A stretch of 44,505 nt of DNA from UBA4738 sp002413305. Lineage in GTDB: Bacteria > Actinomycetota > UBA4738. The DNA lies in contig DAIUAM010000029.1 of assembly GCA_036847185.1 (NCBI GenBank), positions 1 to 44,505 of the forward strand, given 5' to 3'. Below the pieces are notes generated by a model that saw only the letters and a program-made list of their open reading frames with translations, was not told the origin of the DNA and did no database searches. Shown here one piece after another: positions 14,534 through 22,398 of this stretch (positions are counted from its first letter, which is position 1; the number at the start of each line of letters is the position of its first letter). The position numbers were made by a program, and so were the translations under genes.

Positions 14534-15633
14534 TCGCCACCTCCATCTGGAGCCAGCTGCTCAACGGCCTCGGTGCGGCATTGGCCTACCTGTACTCGTG
14601 GGTCCACAACTACGGCATCGCGATCATCCTGCTGACGATCGGCATCCGGGTCGTCCTGCTGCCCCTGGGGATCAAGCAGATCCGTTCGATGCAGGCGATG
14701 CAGGCGATCCAGCCGAAGGTCAAGCAGCTGCAGACCAAGTACAAGGGTGACCGCCAGAAGCTGAACGAAGAGATGATGAAGTTGTACAAGGACCATGGCG
14801 TGAACCCCCTGAGCGGGTGCCTCCCCTTGCTGCTGCAGTTCCCGGTCCTCATCGCGCTCTACGCCGTGCTCCGCGTGCCTGGCGGCGCAGCGCACGTGCC
14901 CGCGGACAGCGCCCTTCGAAGCGCGATCCACGGGCAGCACACGCAGTTCCTGGGCACCAGTCTGCTGTGTTCCGCTGCCCAGGCCGGCAAGCAGGTGAAG
15001 ATCGTGCTGAAGCCGGGTGAGACAAGCTATATCGGTGGGAAGACGCTCAACTGTGGCCACGGCGGAGCCTCGAGGCTGCCCTATTACGGGTTCGCGCTCC
15101 TCATGGTCGGCACGACCTACTACCAGCAGCGTCAGATGCAGAAGGCGACCCCCCAGGGGAGCCAACAGCAACAGGCGCTCACGCGGATCATGCCGATCCT
15201 CTTCGGCGTGTGGGGCTATCTGTTCCCAGCCGGGTTGGTGATCTACTGGTCGACGACGAACGTGATCCAGATCGGGCAGCAGCACTTCATGCTGCCTCGG
15301 ATACAGGAGGAGGCGGCCAATCGGGCCGGCAAGGGTGAGGCTCGGGGCGGGACGCCCGGGCGGCCGGCCGGGCGGGGCACGGGTGGAACGTCGAAGCCGA
15401 AGCTTCCGGCGGCCGGGGGGACGGATCGACCGCGGGGCGACGGGCAGCCCGATCGGGCGGACGGGTCGAAGCCCGCGGCTCCGGGGAGGGCCCCCGGCTC
15501 GGGGCGGCCGTCAGGGACCGCTCGCCCGGGCGGAAACCGGAGTTCAGGCGGGACCAGTGGCGGGACCAGTGGCGGGACCAGTGGAGCCGGTGGATCGAAT
15601 GCAGGAAGTCGAAAGAAGCGCCGCAAGCGTTGA
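14530..15633 (+). CDS. yidC: Membrane protein insertase YidC/OxaA
   Basis: A YidC/Oxa1/Alb3 insertase of the short Gram-positive type (367 residues). The first core helix has the conserved arginine (TIGIRVVLLPLGIKQ). A charged cytoplasmic hairpin follows (about residues 55-90, QPKVKQLQTKYKGDRQKLNEEMMKLYKDHGVNPLSG). Then come CLPLLLQFPVLIALYAVL, an extracytoplasmic loop with two Cys, and the last helices (RIMPILFGVWGYLFPAGLVIYW). The tail from about residue 270 is disordered, rich in Gly/Pro/Arg with GGTS repeats and a final KKRRKR cluster, probably for ribosome contact. The GTG start overlaps the yidD stop. Confidence 0.96.
   Translation: MIATSIWSQLLNGLGAALAYLYSWVHNYGIAIILLTIGIRVVLLPLGIKQIRSMQAMQAIQPKVKQLQTKYKGDRQKLNEEMMKLYKDHGVNPLSGCLPLLLQFPVLIALYAVLRVPGGAAHVPADSALRSAIHGQHTQFLGTSLLCSAAQAGKQVKIVLKPGETSYIGGKTLNCGHGGASRLPYYGFALLMVGTTYYQQRQMQKATPQGSQQQQALTRIMPILFGVWGYLFPAGLVIYWSTTNVIQIGQQHFMLPRIQEEAANRAGKGEARGGTPGRPAGRGTGGTSKPKLPAAGGTDRPRGDGQPDRADGSKPAAPGRAPGSGRPSGTARPGGNRSSGGTSGGTSGGTSGAGGSNAGSRKKRRKR
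15547..15582 (+). repeat. 12-bp tandem repeat x3 inside yidC tail
   Basis: GGCGGGACCAGT repeated three times without spacer, encoding GGTS units in the disordered C-terminal tail of YidC. In-frame period, so copy number can vary without breaking the gene. Confidence 0.8.
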
Positions 15634-16282
15634 GGAGGCGATCGAGGCTGGCCTCCGCGAGCTCGGTATCAGCGAGCAGGGGGCGAGCATCGAGATCGTG
15701 CAGGAGCCCCGCAGCGGGTTCCTCGGGCTGAACGCTCAACCGGCGATCGTCCGGATCCGGACGATCGCCGTCCCAACGACCGCCACGGACGACGCCCAAG
15801 AGATTCCACCCGAAGAGACGAGCGAACAGGCATCGGCCGTCGCGGACTTCCTGGAGGGATTGCTGGACGCGATGGGGATGGACGGAGAGGTGGAGATCTC
15901 GCAATCGAGGGGCGCCACGTACGTCGACATCTGGGGCGTCGAGGACGGCGACGACATGGGTCTGCTGATCGGGAAGGGCGGCCACACGGTCGACGCTCTG
16001 CAGGAGCTCGCCAAGGGGTACGTGCACCGGCAGACCGGCGAGCGATGCCTCGTCCAGGTGGATGTGGAGGACTACCGGAAGCGACGGAGGTCCAATATGG
16101 CGCGAACGGCCCGAGAGGCGGCCACAAGGGTCCGCAAGACCGGAAACCCTGAGACCATGGAGCCGATGCCGGCATTCGAACGGAAGTTCATCCACGATGT
16201 CGTGAGCGAAGTGGGCGGGCTGGAAAGCGCAAGTGAAGGTGAGGAGCCTCGCCGCCGGGTGGTCATCCGCCGGCTCACTTGA
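15599..16282 (+). CDS. jag: Jag/KhpB RNA-binding protein
   Basis: An RNA-binding protein (227 residues) that pairs with KhpA in Gram-positives and affects cell elongation and division. The Jag_N domain is at about residues 1-50 (VEEAIEAGLRELGI, EPRSGFLGL). After a linker comes a type II KH domain with the GxxG loop GKGG (GLLIGKGGHTVDALQ), and then an R3H domain (about 150-205, PAFERKFIHDVV). The ATG at 15599 lies inside the end of yidC (35-base overlap). The stop is 35 bases before the rsmG GTG. The longer frame from 15335 is shadow within yidC. Confidence 0.94.
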   Translation: MQEVERSAASVEEAIEAGLRELGISEQGASIEIVQEPRSGFLGLNAQPAIVRIRTIAVPTTATDDAQEIPPEETSEQASAVADFLEGLLDAMGMDGEVEISQSRGATYVDIWGVEDGDDMGLLIGKGGHTVDALQELAKGYVHRQTGERCLVQVDVEDYRKRRRSNMARTAREAATRVRKTGNPETMEPMPAFERKFIHDVVSEVGGLESASEGEEPRRRVVIRRLT

Positions 16283-16317
16283 GACCTCCAGCAGGCTCCC
16301 CCTCGAGGCCATCCCCG

Positions 16318-16950
16318 GTGTTTCACGTGAAACACGACTATTCAGCTCAGCTTGAGGGTCTCTCCGAGGACCAGATCGCGCGCCTGCGCGCCCTTGAGGA
16401 CCTGCTCCGACGCCGAGCAATCCCCCTCGGCATGATCGCACGTGCAGATGGCTCCAGCCTATTCGACCGACATGTGCTCGATTCGCTCCGCGCGCGCCGC
16501 TGCCTAGGGCCAGATGACCACCTGCTGGCGGATATCGGTTCGGGTGCCGGCCTGCCCGGACTCCCACTGGCCATCGCCCGGCCCGATGTGCACGTCGCCC
16601 TCATCGAGCAGCGCGGGAAGAGGGCCGCGTTCCTCGAACTCGCGGTTGAGGAGTTGGGCCTCTCGAGCGTGAGCGTCTTCACGGGACCAGTTGAACAGTA
16701 CCGGAGAGAGGCCGACGTCGCATGCGCCCGTGCGCTCGCGCCGCCGCAGGTCGCCTGGAACCTCGCCGCTCCCATCCTTCGGCCCGGCGGGCGGCTCGTC
16801 TATTTCGCCGGGGCATCCTGGGCATCGTCGGAGGCACAGGAGCTCACCGGCAGGCGGATATCGACCGAGATCGTCGCCCAAGGCCGGGTTGCCGGCGAAG
16901 GACCACTGGTTATGATGTGGCGAACCGCCGAACCCCGCGACGAGGAGTGA
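16318..16950 (+). CDS. rsmG: 16S rRNA (guanine-N7) methyltransferase RsmG/GidB
   Basis: A SAM-dependent enzyme that methylates G527 of 16S rRNA; loss gives low-level streptomycin resistance. The SAM-binding motif is LLADIGSGAGLPGLPLAI, followed by VALIEQRGKRAAFL and CARALAPP, typical for RsmG. The start chosen is GTG 16318 (MFHVKHDYS), with CGAGG about 9 bases upstream, giving 210 residues. A TTG at 16279 and an internal GTG at 16327 are alternatives. The start codon is embedded in parS, so ParB spreading could influence its expression. Confidence 0.95.
   Translation: MFHVKHDYSAQLEGLSEDQIARLRALEDLLRRRAIPLGMIARADGSSLFDRHVLDSLRARRCLGPDDHLLADIGSGAGLPGLPLAIARPDVHVALIEQRGKRAAFLELAVEELGLSSVSVFTGPVEQYRREADVACARALAPPQVAWNLAAPILRPGGRLVYFAGASWASSEAQELTGRRISTEIVAQGRVAGEGPLVMMWRTAEPRDEE
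16319..16334. promoter_or_regulatory. parS centromere site (TGTTTCACGTGAAACA)
   Basis: A perfect 16-bp palindrome identical to the bacterial parS consensus (TGTTNCACGTGAAACA), the ParB-CTP loading site for chromosome segregation. It lies about 3 kb from the candidate origin and 2 kb from the parAB genes, and overlaps the rsmG start codon, which uses its TG bases. I saw no other full match in the window. Confidence 0.93.
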
Positions 16951-16971
16951 CGGTCACGGACTTCCGACCCC

Positions 16972-18327
16972 ATGTCTGAGGACGACGTTCCTCACGGCCG
17001 ATCCACATGGTTCTCGCCGCCCCGGATCCCTACCCGGCCGGGCGCGCCCCCGGCTGCGGAGCCGCCCGAGGCGCTGCCCTCTGACCAAGTGCCAGGGATG
17101 ACCGGGTCCTCCGTGCGGGAAGGGGCGCCCGGAGCCCTGTTCGAGCGGGAGACCAGGACCACCGAACCGGTTTCGGCGCTGCGGCCGGTCGACCAAGGGG
17201 AGGATCCGACACGGACGGCGGGCCCGGTTCGACACGCGCGGATCATCGCCGTGGCGAACCAGAAGGGCGGGGTCGGCAAGAGCACGACCGCGGTCAACCT
17301 GGGGGCCTGTCTCGCCGAGAACGGCCAGCGGGTGCTGGTCGTCGACCTGGACCCGCAGGGGAATGCGTCCACGGGGCTCGGCCTGGACCATGCTTCGCGG
17401 GGGCCGACGACCTACCAAGTGGTGGTTGGTGGGACCGACATCCACGAGGCGATCATTGACACGGTGATCCCCGGCCTCTCGGCCGTCCCCTCGACGATCG
17501 ACCTGGCCGGTGCCGAGATCGAGATGGTCAGCCAGTTCTCCCGAGAGGCTCGGCTGGCGCGGGCGCTGGACGGGGTCGCCGAGGAGTTCGACTTCATCCT
17601 GCTGGACTGTCCACCCTCGCTGGGCCTCCTGACCGTCAATGCGCTGACGGCCGCGCAAGAGCTGATCGTTCCGATCCAGTGCGAGTACTACGCGCTGGAG
17701 GGCCTCGGTCAGTTGCTTCGGAACGTGCGACTGGTGCAGCAGAACGTCAACCCGACGTTGCGGCTCACCGGCATCGTGATGACGATGTTCGATGGCCGGA
17801 CCAAGCTCGCGGATCAGGTGGTTTCCGAAGTCCGGGCGTACTTCGGATCTCGAGTGTATGAGAGTGTCATACCCAGATCCGTCCGGTTGGCCGAGGCCCC
17901 GGGCTACGGGAAGCCGATCACCCAGTACGACTCCGCGTCGAAGGGTGCCCAGGCGTACCGGAAGCTCGCCCAGGAGCTCCTCGAACGCGGGCCGGAGACA
18001 TTCGGCGCCATCGACGAGGATCTGGAGGCAATGGATATGCGGGGAACGCGACCTTTCGCTACGCCCGAGGTCGTGGCTGAAGTCACCGAGCCACAAGCCG
18101 GGTCCGAGGAGTCTGACACCGCAGCGGAGATGGAACCGTCACCTGCGGAGGACGCGGAGCTGTCGTCACCCGAGGAGCTGGATGTGTCGTCACCGGAGGG
18201 CCAAGGCGGAGATAGAGGGCCGGTGGATCACCCGGAAGCGCCATCTCCGGGCATGGATCGAGCTGCGGAGGGAGCGGGTTCGAGGCGCCGGTGGATGCTC
18301 GGGAGGCCGAGAGGAGGGCGAGAGTGA
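16972..18327 (+). CDS. parA: Chromosome partitioning ATPase ParA (Soj)
   Basis: A deviant Walker ATPase that moves origin regions apart together with ParB. The ATPase core begins at about residue 90. The Walker A motif QKGGVGKSTT (97-106) has the signature lysine, followed by VVDLDPQGNASTGLG and FDFILLDCPPSLGLLTVNAL. At 451 residues it is much longer than the roughly 260-330 usual. An N-terminal extension of about 88 residues is rich in Pro/Ala/Glu, and a C-terminal acidic tail of about 105 residues is full of Glu/Ser/Pro, ending in a basic stretch (RRRWMLGRPRGGRE). No clear ribosome site precedes ATG 16972; the ATG at 17098 would shorten the extension. The stop overlaps the parB start. Confidence 0.95.
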   Translation: MSEDDVPHGRSTWFSPPRIPTRPGAPPAAEPPEALPSDQVPGMTGSSVREGAPGALFERETRTTEPVSALRPVDQGEDPTRTAGPVRHARIIAVANQKGGVGKSTTAVNLGACLAENGQRVLVVDLDPQGNASTGLGLDHASRGPTTYQVVVGGTDIHEAIIDTVIPGLSAVPSTIDLAGAEIEMVSQFSREARLARALDGVAEEFDFILLDCPPSLGLLTVNALTAAQELIVPIQCEYYALEGLGQLLRNVRLVQQNVNPTLRLTGIVMTMFDGRTKLADQVVSEVRAYFGSRVYESVIPRSVRLAEAPGYGKPITQYDSASKGAQAYRKLAQELLERGPETFGAIDEDLEAMDMRGTRPFATPEVVAEVTEPQAGSEESDTAAEMEPSPAEDAELSSPEELDVSSPEGQGGDRGPVDHPEAPSPGMDRAAEGAGSRRRWMLGRPRGGRE

Positions 18328-19187
18328 AGCGAGGTGGTCTGGGTCGCGGTCTGTCCTCACTGATCCCGGGGGCGGCGGAGCAGGGTGGTCTGCTCGAGAT
18401 CCCGGTGAGCGCGGTCGCGCCGAACGCGCGCCAACCGAGGCTGGAGTTCGATGAGGAGCCGCTGGCGGCCCTGGCCCGTTCGATCCGGGAGGTCGGCGTG
18501 CTGCAGCCCATCGTGGTCCGGCGGCGTGATTCCGGCTACGAGCTGGTTGCCGGAGAGCGGCGGCTCCGAGCGGCCCGTCTGGCGGGGCTGGCCACGATCC
18601 CGGCCATCGTGCGCGAGACGGACGACACCGAATCGCTTCGCGAGGCGTTGATCGAGAACCTCCATCGGGAGGACCTCGCCCCACTCGAGATGGCGGCGGC
18701 GTTCCAGGAGCTCCTGGAGGATCTGGGCGTCACCCAGGAGACGGTCGCGGAGCGGCTCGGATATTCGCGCGCTCATGTGGCCAATACCATGCGGCTGCTG
18801 TCGCTTCCGGGGGAAGTCCAGCGGCTCCTCGCGGAGGGGCGGATCCAGGCGGGACACGCGCGGGCGCTCCTTGGGCTCCCCGACGACGAGGCCAGGTCGA
18901 TGCTCGCGTTGCGTGTCGCCGCCGAAGGGCTTTCCGTGCGGCAGGTCGAAGAGCTCGTGCGGAGCTACGCGGAGCATCCCGTGACCAGGGGCTCGGCGTC
19001 GTCCCGCACCCCGGACCCGGCGATGGCCGAGGTCGAAGAGATCCTGAGCGAACAGCTCGCGACCCGGGTGCGCGTTTCACTTGGCAAGCGAAAGGGCCGG
19101 ATCGTGGTGGAGTTCGGCTCGAAGGAGGACCTCGAGCGGATCGTGTCCGAGATCATCGGTTCGGGCCCCGGGCTGGCTCCAGAGTAG
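18324..19187 (+). CDS. parB: Chromosome partitioning protein ParB (Spo0J)
   Basis: A CTP-dependent DNA clamp that loads at parS and organises the origin. It has 287 residues, starting with the basic ParA-activating peptide (KRGGLGRGLSSLIP). The CTP-binding N domain carries GERRLRAA and the ENLHREDL motif. The helix-turn-helix is in about residues 135-160 (TQETVAERLGYSRAHVANTMRLLSLP). The C-terminal dimerisation domain is last. The GTG at 18324 overlaps the parA stop (GTGA) and follows GAGGAGGG, fixing the start; an in-frame ATG at 18291 is less likely. Confidence 0.97.
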   Translation: MKRGGLGRGLSSLIPGAAEQGGLLEIPVSAVAPNARQPRLEFDEEPLAALARSIREVGVLQPIVVRRRDSGYELVAGERRLRAARLAGLATIPAIVRETDDTESLREALIENLHREDLAPLEMAAAFQELLEDLGVTQETVAERLGYSRAHVANTMRLLSLPGEVQRLLAEGRIQAGHARALLGLPDDEARSMLALRVAAEGLSVRQVEELVRSYAEHPVTRGSASSRTPDPAMAEVEEILSEQLATRVRVSLGKRKGRIVVEFGSKEDLERIVSEIIGSGPGLAPE

Positions 19188-19193
19188 GTGGGC

Positions 19194-19367
19194 GTGCCAA
19201 GACGGACGTTGCGAACGCGATCGGCTCCGAACGTCGCGGAGGTGCGCCGAACCGTCCAGGCGGTCGGGCTGGGGATAGCGCTTGCGTTGGTCGTGGACCG
19301 GGCGACGCGGGGCCGGGCGGCTCGGGCGCGGCCGGGCACGAGGCACGACACGGCCGGGACGCCCTAG
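19194..19367 (+). CDS. Small basic hypothetical protein
   Basis: A 57-codon frame starting with GTG seven bases after the parB stop, with AGGTGGGC just upstream. It is arginine-rich with one short hydrophobic stretch (VQAVGLGIALALVV) that could be a membrane helix, followed by a basic tail. It ends four bases inside the convergent malonyl-CoA synthetase gene. No family is recognised. The high GC content means such frames arise by chance, so support is weak. Confidence 0.3.
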   Translation: MPRRTLRTRSAPNVAEVRRTVQAVGLGIALALVVDRATRGRAARARPGTRHDTAGTP

Positions 19368-20827
19368 GCCGAACCCGAGGGCGGCTCGCGAAGCGCACCC
19401 TTGCGGACCTTTCCCATCTCGTTGCGTGGTAGGGCGTCCACGAACCGGACCTCGCGGGGACGCTTGTGGGGTGCCAGCGATGCGGCGACATGATCGGCCA
19501 GCTCGGCCGCCGAGGGCCGTGAGGCGGCGGAGCCCGCCGCTTCGGGACGAAGCACCACCCAGGCCACGATGCGTTCTCCAAGGCGGTCGTCCGGCTCGCC
19601 GAGGACCGCCGCCTCCGTGACTGCGGGATGCTCGAGCAGCGCGGCTTCGACCTCACCGGCCCCGACCTTGTACCCGCCGGTCTTGATGAGGTCGGTCGCC
19701 CGCCGGCCCACGATCCGAACCCAGCCACCGGCATCCCGGGTTGCCAGGTCGCCCGTGCTGAACCACCCGTCACGGACGACCTCCGCGGTCGCCTCCGGAC
19801 GGTTGAGGTAGCCGAGGAAGAGGTTCGGTCCGCGGACGAGCACCTCTCCGATCGACTCGCTGTCGTCCGGGTCGAGAGCGCCGCCCTCGTCGTCCACGAG
19901 GCGGAGGTCGACCCCAGGAAGCGGCGGACCGACGGAGCCGGGACGCGGCTCGGCATCGCTCGGCGTGGCGCAGTTCATGAGCGTTTCGGTCAGCCCGTAC
20001 CGTTCGACGATCCGCCGGCCGGTGGCCGCTTCGATGCGCCGGAACTCCCGGATCGGCAGGGGGGCGGAGCCGGACACGAGCAGGCGCGCCCCCCCAAGCG
20101 CGTCGCGCACCGTCGGATCCCGTTCCGCCGCCTCGGCCAGCACGTGGTACATGGTCGGGACGGCGAACAGCATGGTCGCGCCGGCCCGAAGCTCTGCGGC
20201 GATCTCCTCCGGCGAGAACCGGCCGACATATCGAAGCGTCCCGCCGGCCCGGAGGGGGCCCAGCACGCCGAGGACCAGCCCGTGCACATGGAACAGTGGC
20301 AGGCCGTGCGTGAGGACGTCTCGGTCCGTCCATCGCCAAACGGCCGCCAGCGCGTCCAGGTTCGACGCCACGGCGCGCCGAGGCACCAGCACGCCCTTCG
20401 GAGGGCCGGTGGTCCCGGACGTGTAGAAGAGGAACGCCACCGCTTCGTCGTCCGGTTCGGGCGGGAGCGCCCGCCCCGGCGCCTGCAGATCCGGGACCAG
20501 CCTCGGCAGCCGGGCGAAGGGCGCGGGGAGCGCTTCGTCATCACAAGCGATCACCGCTTGCGGGCTGCTGTCCACCAGGACGTGGTGGAGTTCGCTGGAA
20601 CCGATCCTCGGGTTGATGGGGACCGCGGGCACCCCGGCCAGGAGCGCGCCGAGCGCGCCGACGCAGGTCTCGAGGCGAGGTGAGGCCCAGAGAGCAACAC
20701 GCCCGACTCCCTCAAGGCGCGCCGCCAGAGCCGACGCCGCGGCGCTCAGCTCACGGTAGGAGAGCGAACGCCCGCCGGCGACGAGTGCCGGTCGATCCGA
20801 TGGGTCGGCGATCGAAGGAAGGAACAT
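19364..20827 (-). CDS. matB: Malonyl-CoA synthetase (MatB-like acyl-CoA ligase)
   Basis: An ANL-superfamily acyl-CoA ligase of 487 residues. The P-loop-like motif YTSGTTGPPKGV is at 135-146. PLFHVHGLVLGVLGPLRAGG, RYGLTETLMN and GWFSTGDLATRDAGG follow, then ATDLIKTGGYKVGAGEVE, and the C-terminal catalytic lysine is near 473 (PRNEMGKVRK). The combination LPLFHVHGLVLGVLG plus TETLMN and ATDLIK(S/T)GGYK closely resembles actinomycete MatB, which makes malonyl-CoA from malonate, ATP and CoA. It is divergent from the amidase gene (62-bp gap), in a cluster where malonate would be the expected end product. The exact acid used is inferred. Confidence 0.82.
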   Translation of the reverse strand: MFLPSIADPSDRPALVAGGRSLSYRELSAAASALAARLEGVGRVALWASPRLETCVGALGALLAGVPAVPINPRIGSSELHHVLVDSSPQAVIACDDEALPAPFARLPRLVPDLQAPGRALPPEPDDEAVAFLFYTSGTTGPPKGVLVPRRAVASNLDALAAVWRWTDRDVLTHGLPLFHVHGLVLGVLGPLRAGGTLRYVGRFSPEEIAAELRAGATMLFAVPTMYHVLAEAAERDPTVRDALGGARLLVSGSAPLPIREFRRIEAATGRRIVERYGLTETLMNCATPSDAEPRPGSVGPPLPGVDLRLVDDEGGALDPDDSESIGEVLVRGPNLFLGYLNRPEATAEVVRDGWFSTGDLATRDAGGWVRIVGRRATDLIKTGGYKVGAGEVEAALLEHPAVTEAAVLGEPDDRLGERIVAWVVLRPEAAGSAASRPSAAELADHVAASLAPHKRPREVRFVDALPRNEMGKVRKGALREPPSGSA

Positions 20828-20889
20828 GGCCGGTTCGCTAGGATGCCAGGGCCGGCGCGGCCGGTCCAGCGAGGTTGACTGGGGGGAAC

Positions 20890-22398
20890 GTGGGGATCGA
20901 GGGCGCGGTCGAGCTCGCCGGACGGACGGCGACCGAACTCGCCCGGATGGTTCGAGGCCGGACCGTCTCCGCCCGGGAGGTCGTGGCGGCGCACCTCGAA
21001 CGGATCGAACGCGCCAACCCGGCCTTGAACGCCATCGTCACGCTCCGGGCGGAGGGGGCGCTGGAGGAAGCCGCGCGCCTCGACCGGACGCTGGCCGGCG
21101 GCAACGGCGCATCCGGCGACGGTCCCGAGAGTGGCGGCGGGGAGCTCCCTCTGGCGGGCGTGCCGTTCACCGTGAAGGACCTCATCGCGACGGCCGGCGT
21201 GAGAACGACCGCCGGCACGCGGTTCCTGGGGGAGTTCGTGCCGAAGCTGGATGCGACCGCAGTTGCGAGGCTCCGGGCCGCGGGCGCGATCCTCATCGGG
21301 AAGACGAACTGCCCAGAGTGGGGCATGTTCCCGTACACGCGCAATGCGCGGTTCGGGGAGACCATCAACCCGGTGGCGCCGGCCCTTCGGCGGCTCAGCC
21401 CCGGCGGCTCGAGTGGGGGCGAGGCGGCCGCCGTCGCGTCCGGCTGCTCGCCGCTCGGCCTGGGGACCGACTTCGGTGGATCCCTGCGGTGGCCCGCGCA
21501 CTGCACCGGCGTCCTGGCTCTTCGTCCGACCGCCGGTCGGATCGCGGGGACGGGCCAGCTCCCCGCCCCCACCCTCCAGGAGCCCTTCGTTCCGAACGAA
21601 GTGACCCTCCAGGGGCGGGCCCAGGTGGTCGGGCCGCTGGCGCGATCCGTGGAGGACCTCGAACTGGCCCTGCGGACCGTCGCGGGACCGGACGGCCTCG
21701 ACCCCTTCGCCGTTCCCGCCGAACTGCGGCCCTCCACGGGCGCGCTGCCGGCCACGGTGGTGATGTGGGAGGGACCCGCGTGGCCAGCGCCGCGTGATGA
21801 CGTCATACAGGCGGTCCGGGATGCCGGGTCGGCCCTTGAGCGCCGGGGCGTCGCGCTCGCGGGGGAAGCGCCGGACTTCCTGGAGCGGGCCGGTTCGCTG
21901 TACGCGGACATCCGGGAGCTCGACCGGCTCCAGGACGTCCGGCGTCTGGTCCGGGGCCGCGAGGGCGAGGTGGGCGAGGACGTCCGCGCCGCCATCGCCA
22001 CCGCGGAGGAGGCCGAACGCCGCCAGCCCGCCAGCGATCCGGCCGTCCTGTGGCAGGAGCGTGACCGCCTCCGAGCCGAACTGCTTGCGTGCCTCGAACG
22101 ATCTCCGATCCTGCTGATGGCCGTGGCCACGGTTCCTGCCTACCCGGTGGACGGTCCGGCACCCAGCGTGGGCGGACGCCAGCAGTCGATGTGGGACGTG
22201 CTGGTCCCGTCCCGACTGATCAGCCTTTTCGGCGTCCCGGCAGCCAGCGTTCCGTTCGGAGCTTCGGCCGAGGGCCTGCCGGTCGGTGTGCAGGTGGTGG
22301 GTCGGCCGTTCCGGGAGGACCAGGTCCTGGCGGTCGCCCGCGCGTTGATGGAGGAACGAGCGCCCGCACCCTGGATGACGTGGGAGGTGGGTGGATGA
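20890..22398 (+). CDS. Amidase-signature hydrolase; candidate ureidomalonase
   Basis: An amidase-signature family enzyme (502 residues) with the full Ser-cisSer-Lys triad: Lys96 (PFTVKDLI), Ser175 (PGGSSGGEAAAVASG) and nucleophile Ser198 (GTDFGGSLRWPA). It is more like FAAH/indoleacetamide-type amidases than GatA, and no GatB or GatC is nearby. The substrate cannot be read from sequence. It overlaps the barbiturase-family gene by four bases (ATGA), so the two are co-translated. The natural reading is that it cleaves the product of that ring opener (ureidomalonate to malonate and urea, or a carboxybiuret-type amide). GTG 20890 is chosen because GGGGGG precedes it by a few bases; a TTG at 20875 is possible. 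Confidence 0.85.
   Translation: MGIEGAVELAGRTATELARMVRGRTVSAREVVAAHLERIERANPALNAIVTLRAEGALEEAARLDRTLAGGNGASGDGPESGGGELPLAGVPFTVKDLIATAGVRTTAGTRFLGEFVPKLDATAVARLRAAGAILIGKTNCPEWGMFPYTRNARFGETINPVAPALRRLSPGGSSGGEAAAVASGCSPLGLGTDFGGSLRWPAHCTGVLALRPTAGRIAGTGQLPAPTLQEPFVPNEVTLQGRAQVVGPLARSVEDLELALRTVAGPDGLDPFAVPAELRPSTGALPATVVMWEGPAWPAPRDDVIQAVRDAGSALERRGVALAGEAPDFLERAGSLYADIRELDRLQDVRRLVRGREGEVGEDVRAAIATAEEAERRQPASDPAVLWQERDRLRAELLACLERSPILLMAVATVPAYPVDGPAPSVGGRQQSMWDVLVPSRLISLFGVPAASVPFGASAEGLPVGVQVVGRPFREDQVLAVARALMEERAPAPWMTWEVGG

Noticed and set aside
15547..15582. CRISPR-like or intergenic repeat array
   Set aside because: The three 12-bp units are in frame inside the yidC tail, have no spacers and encode GGTS.
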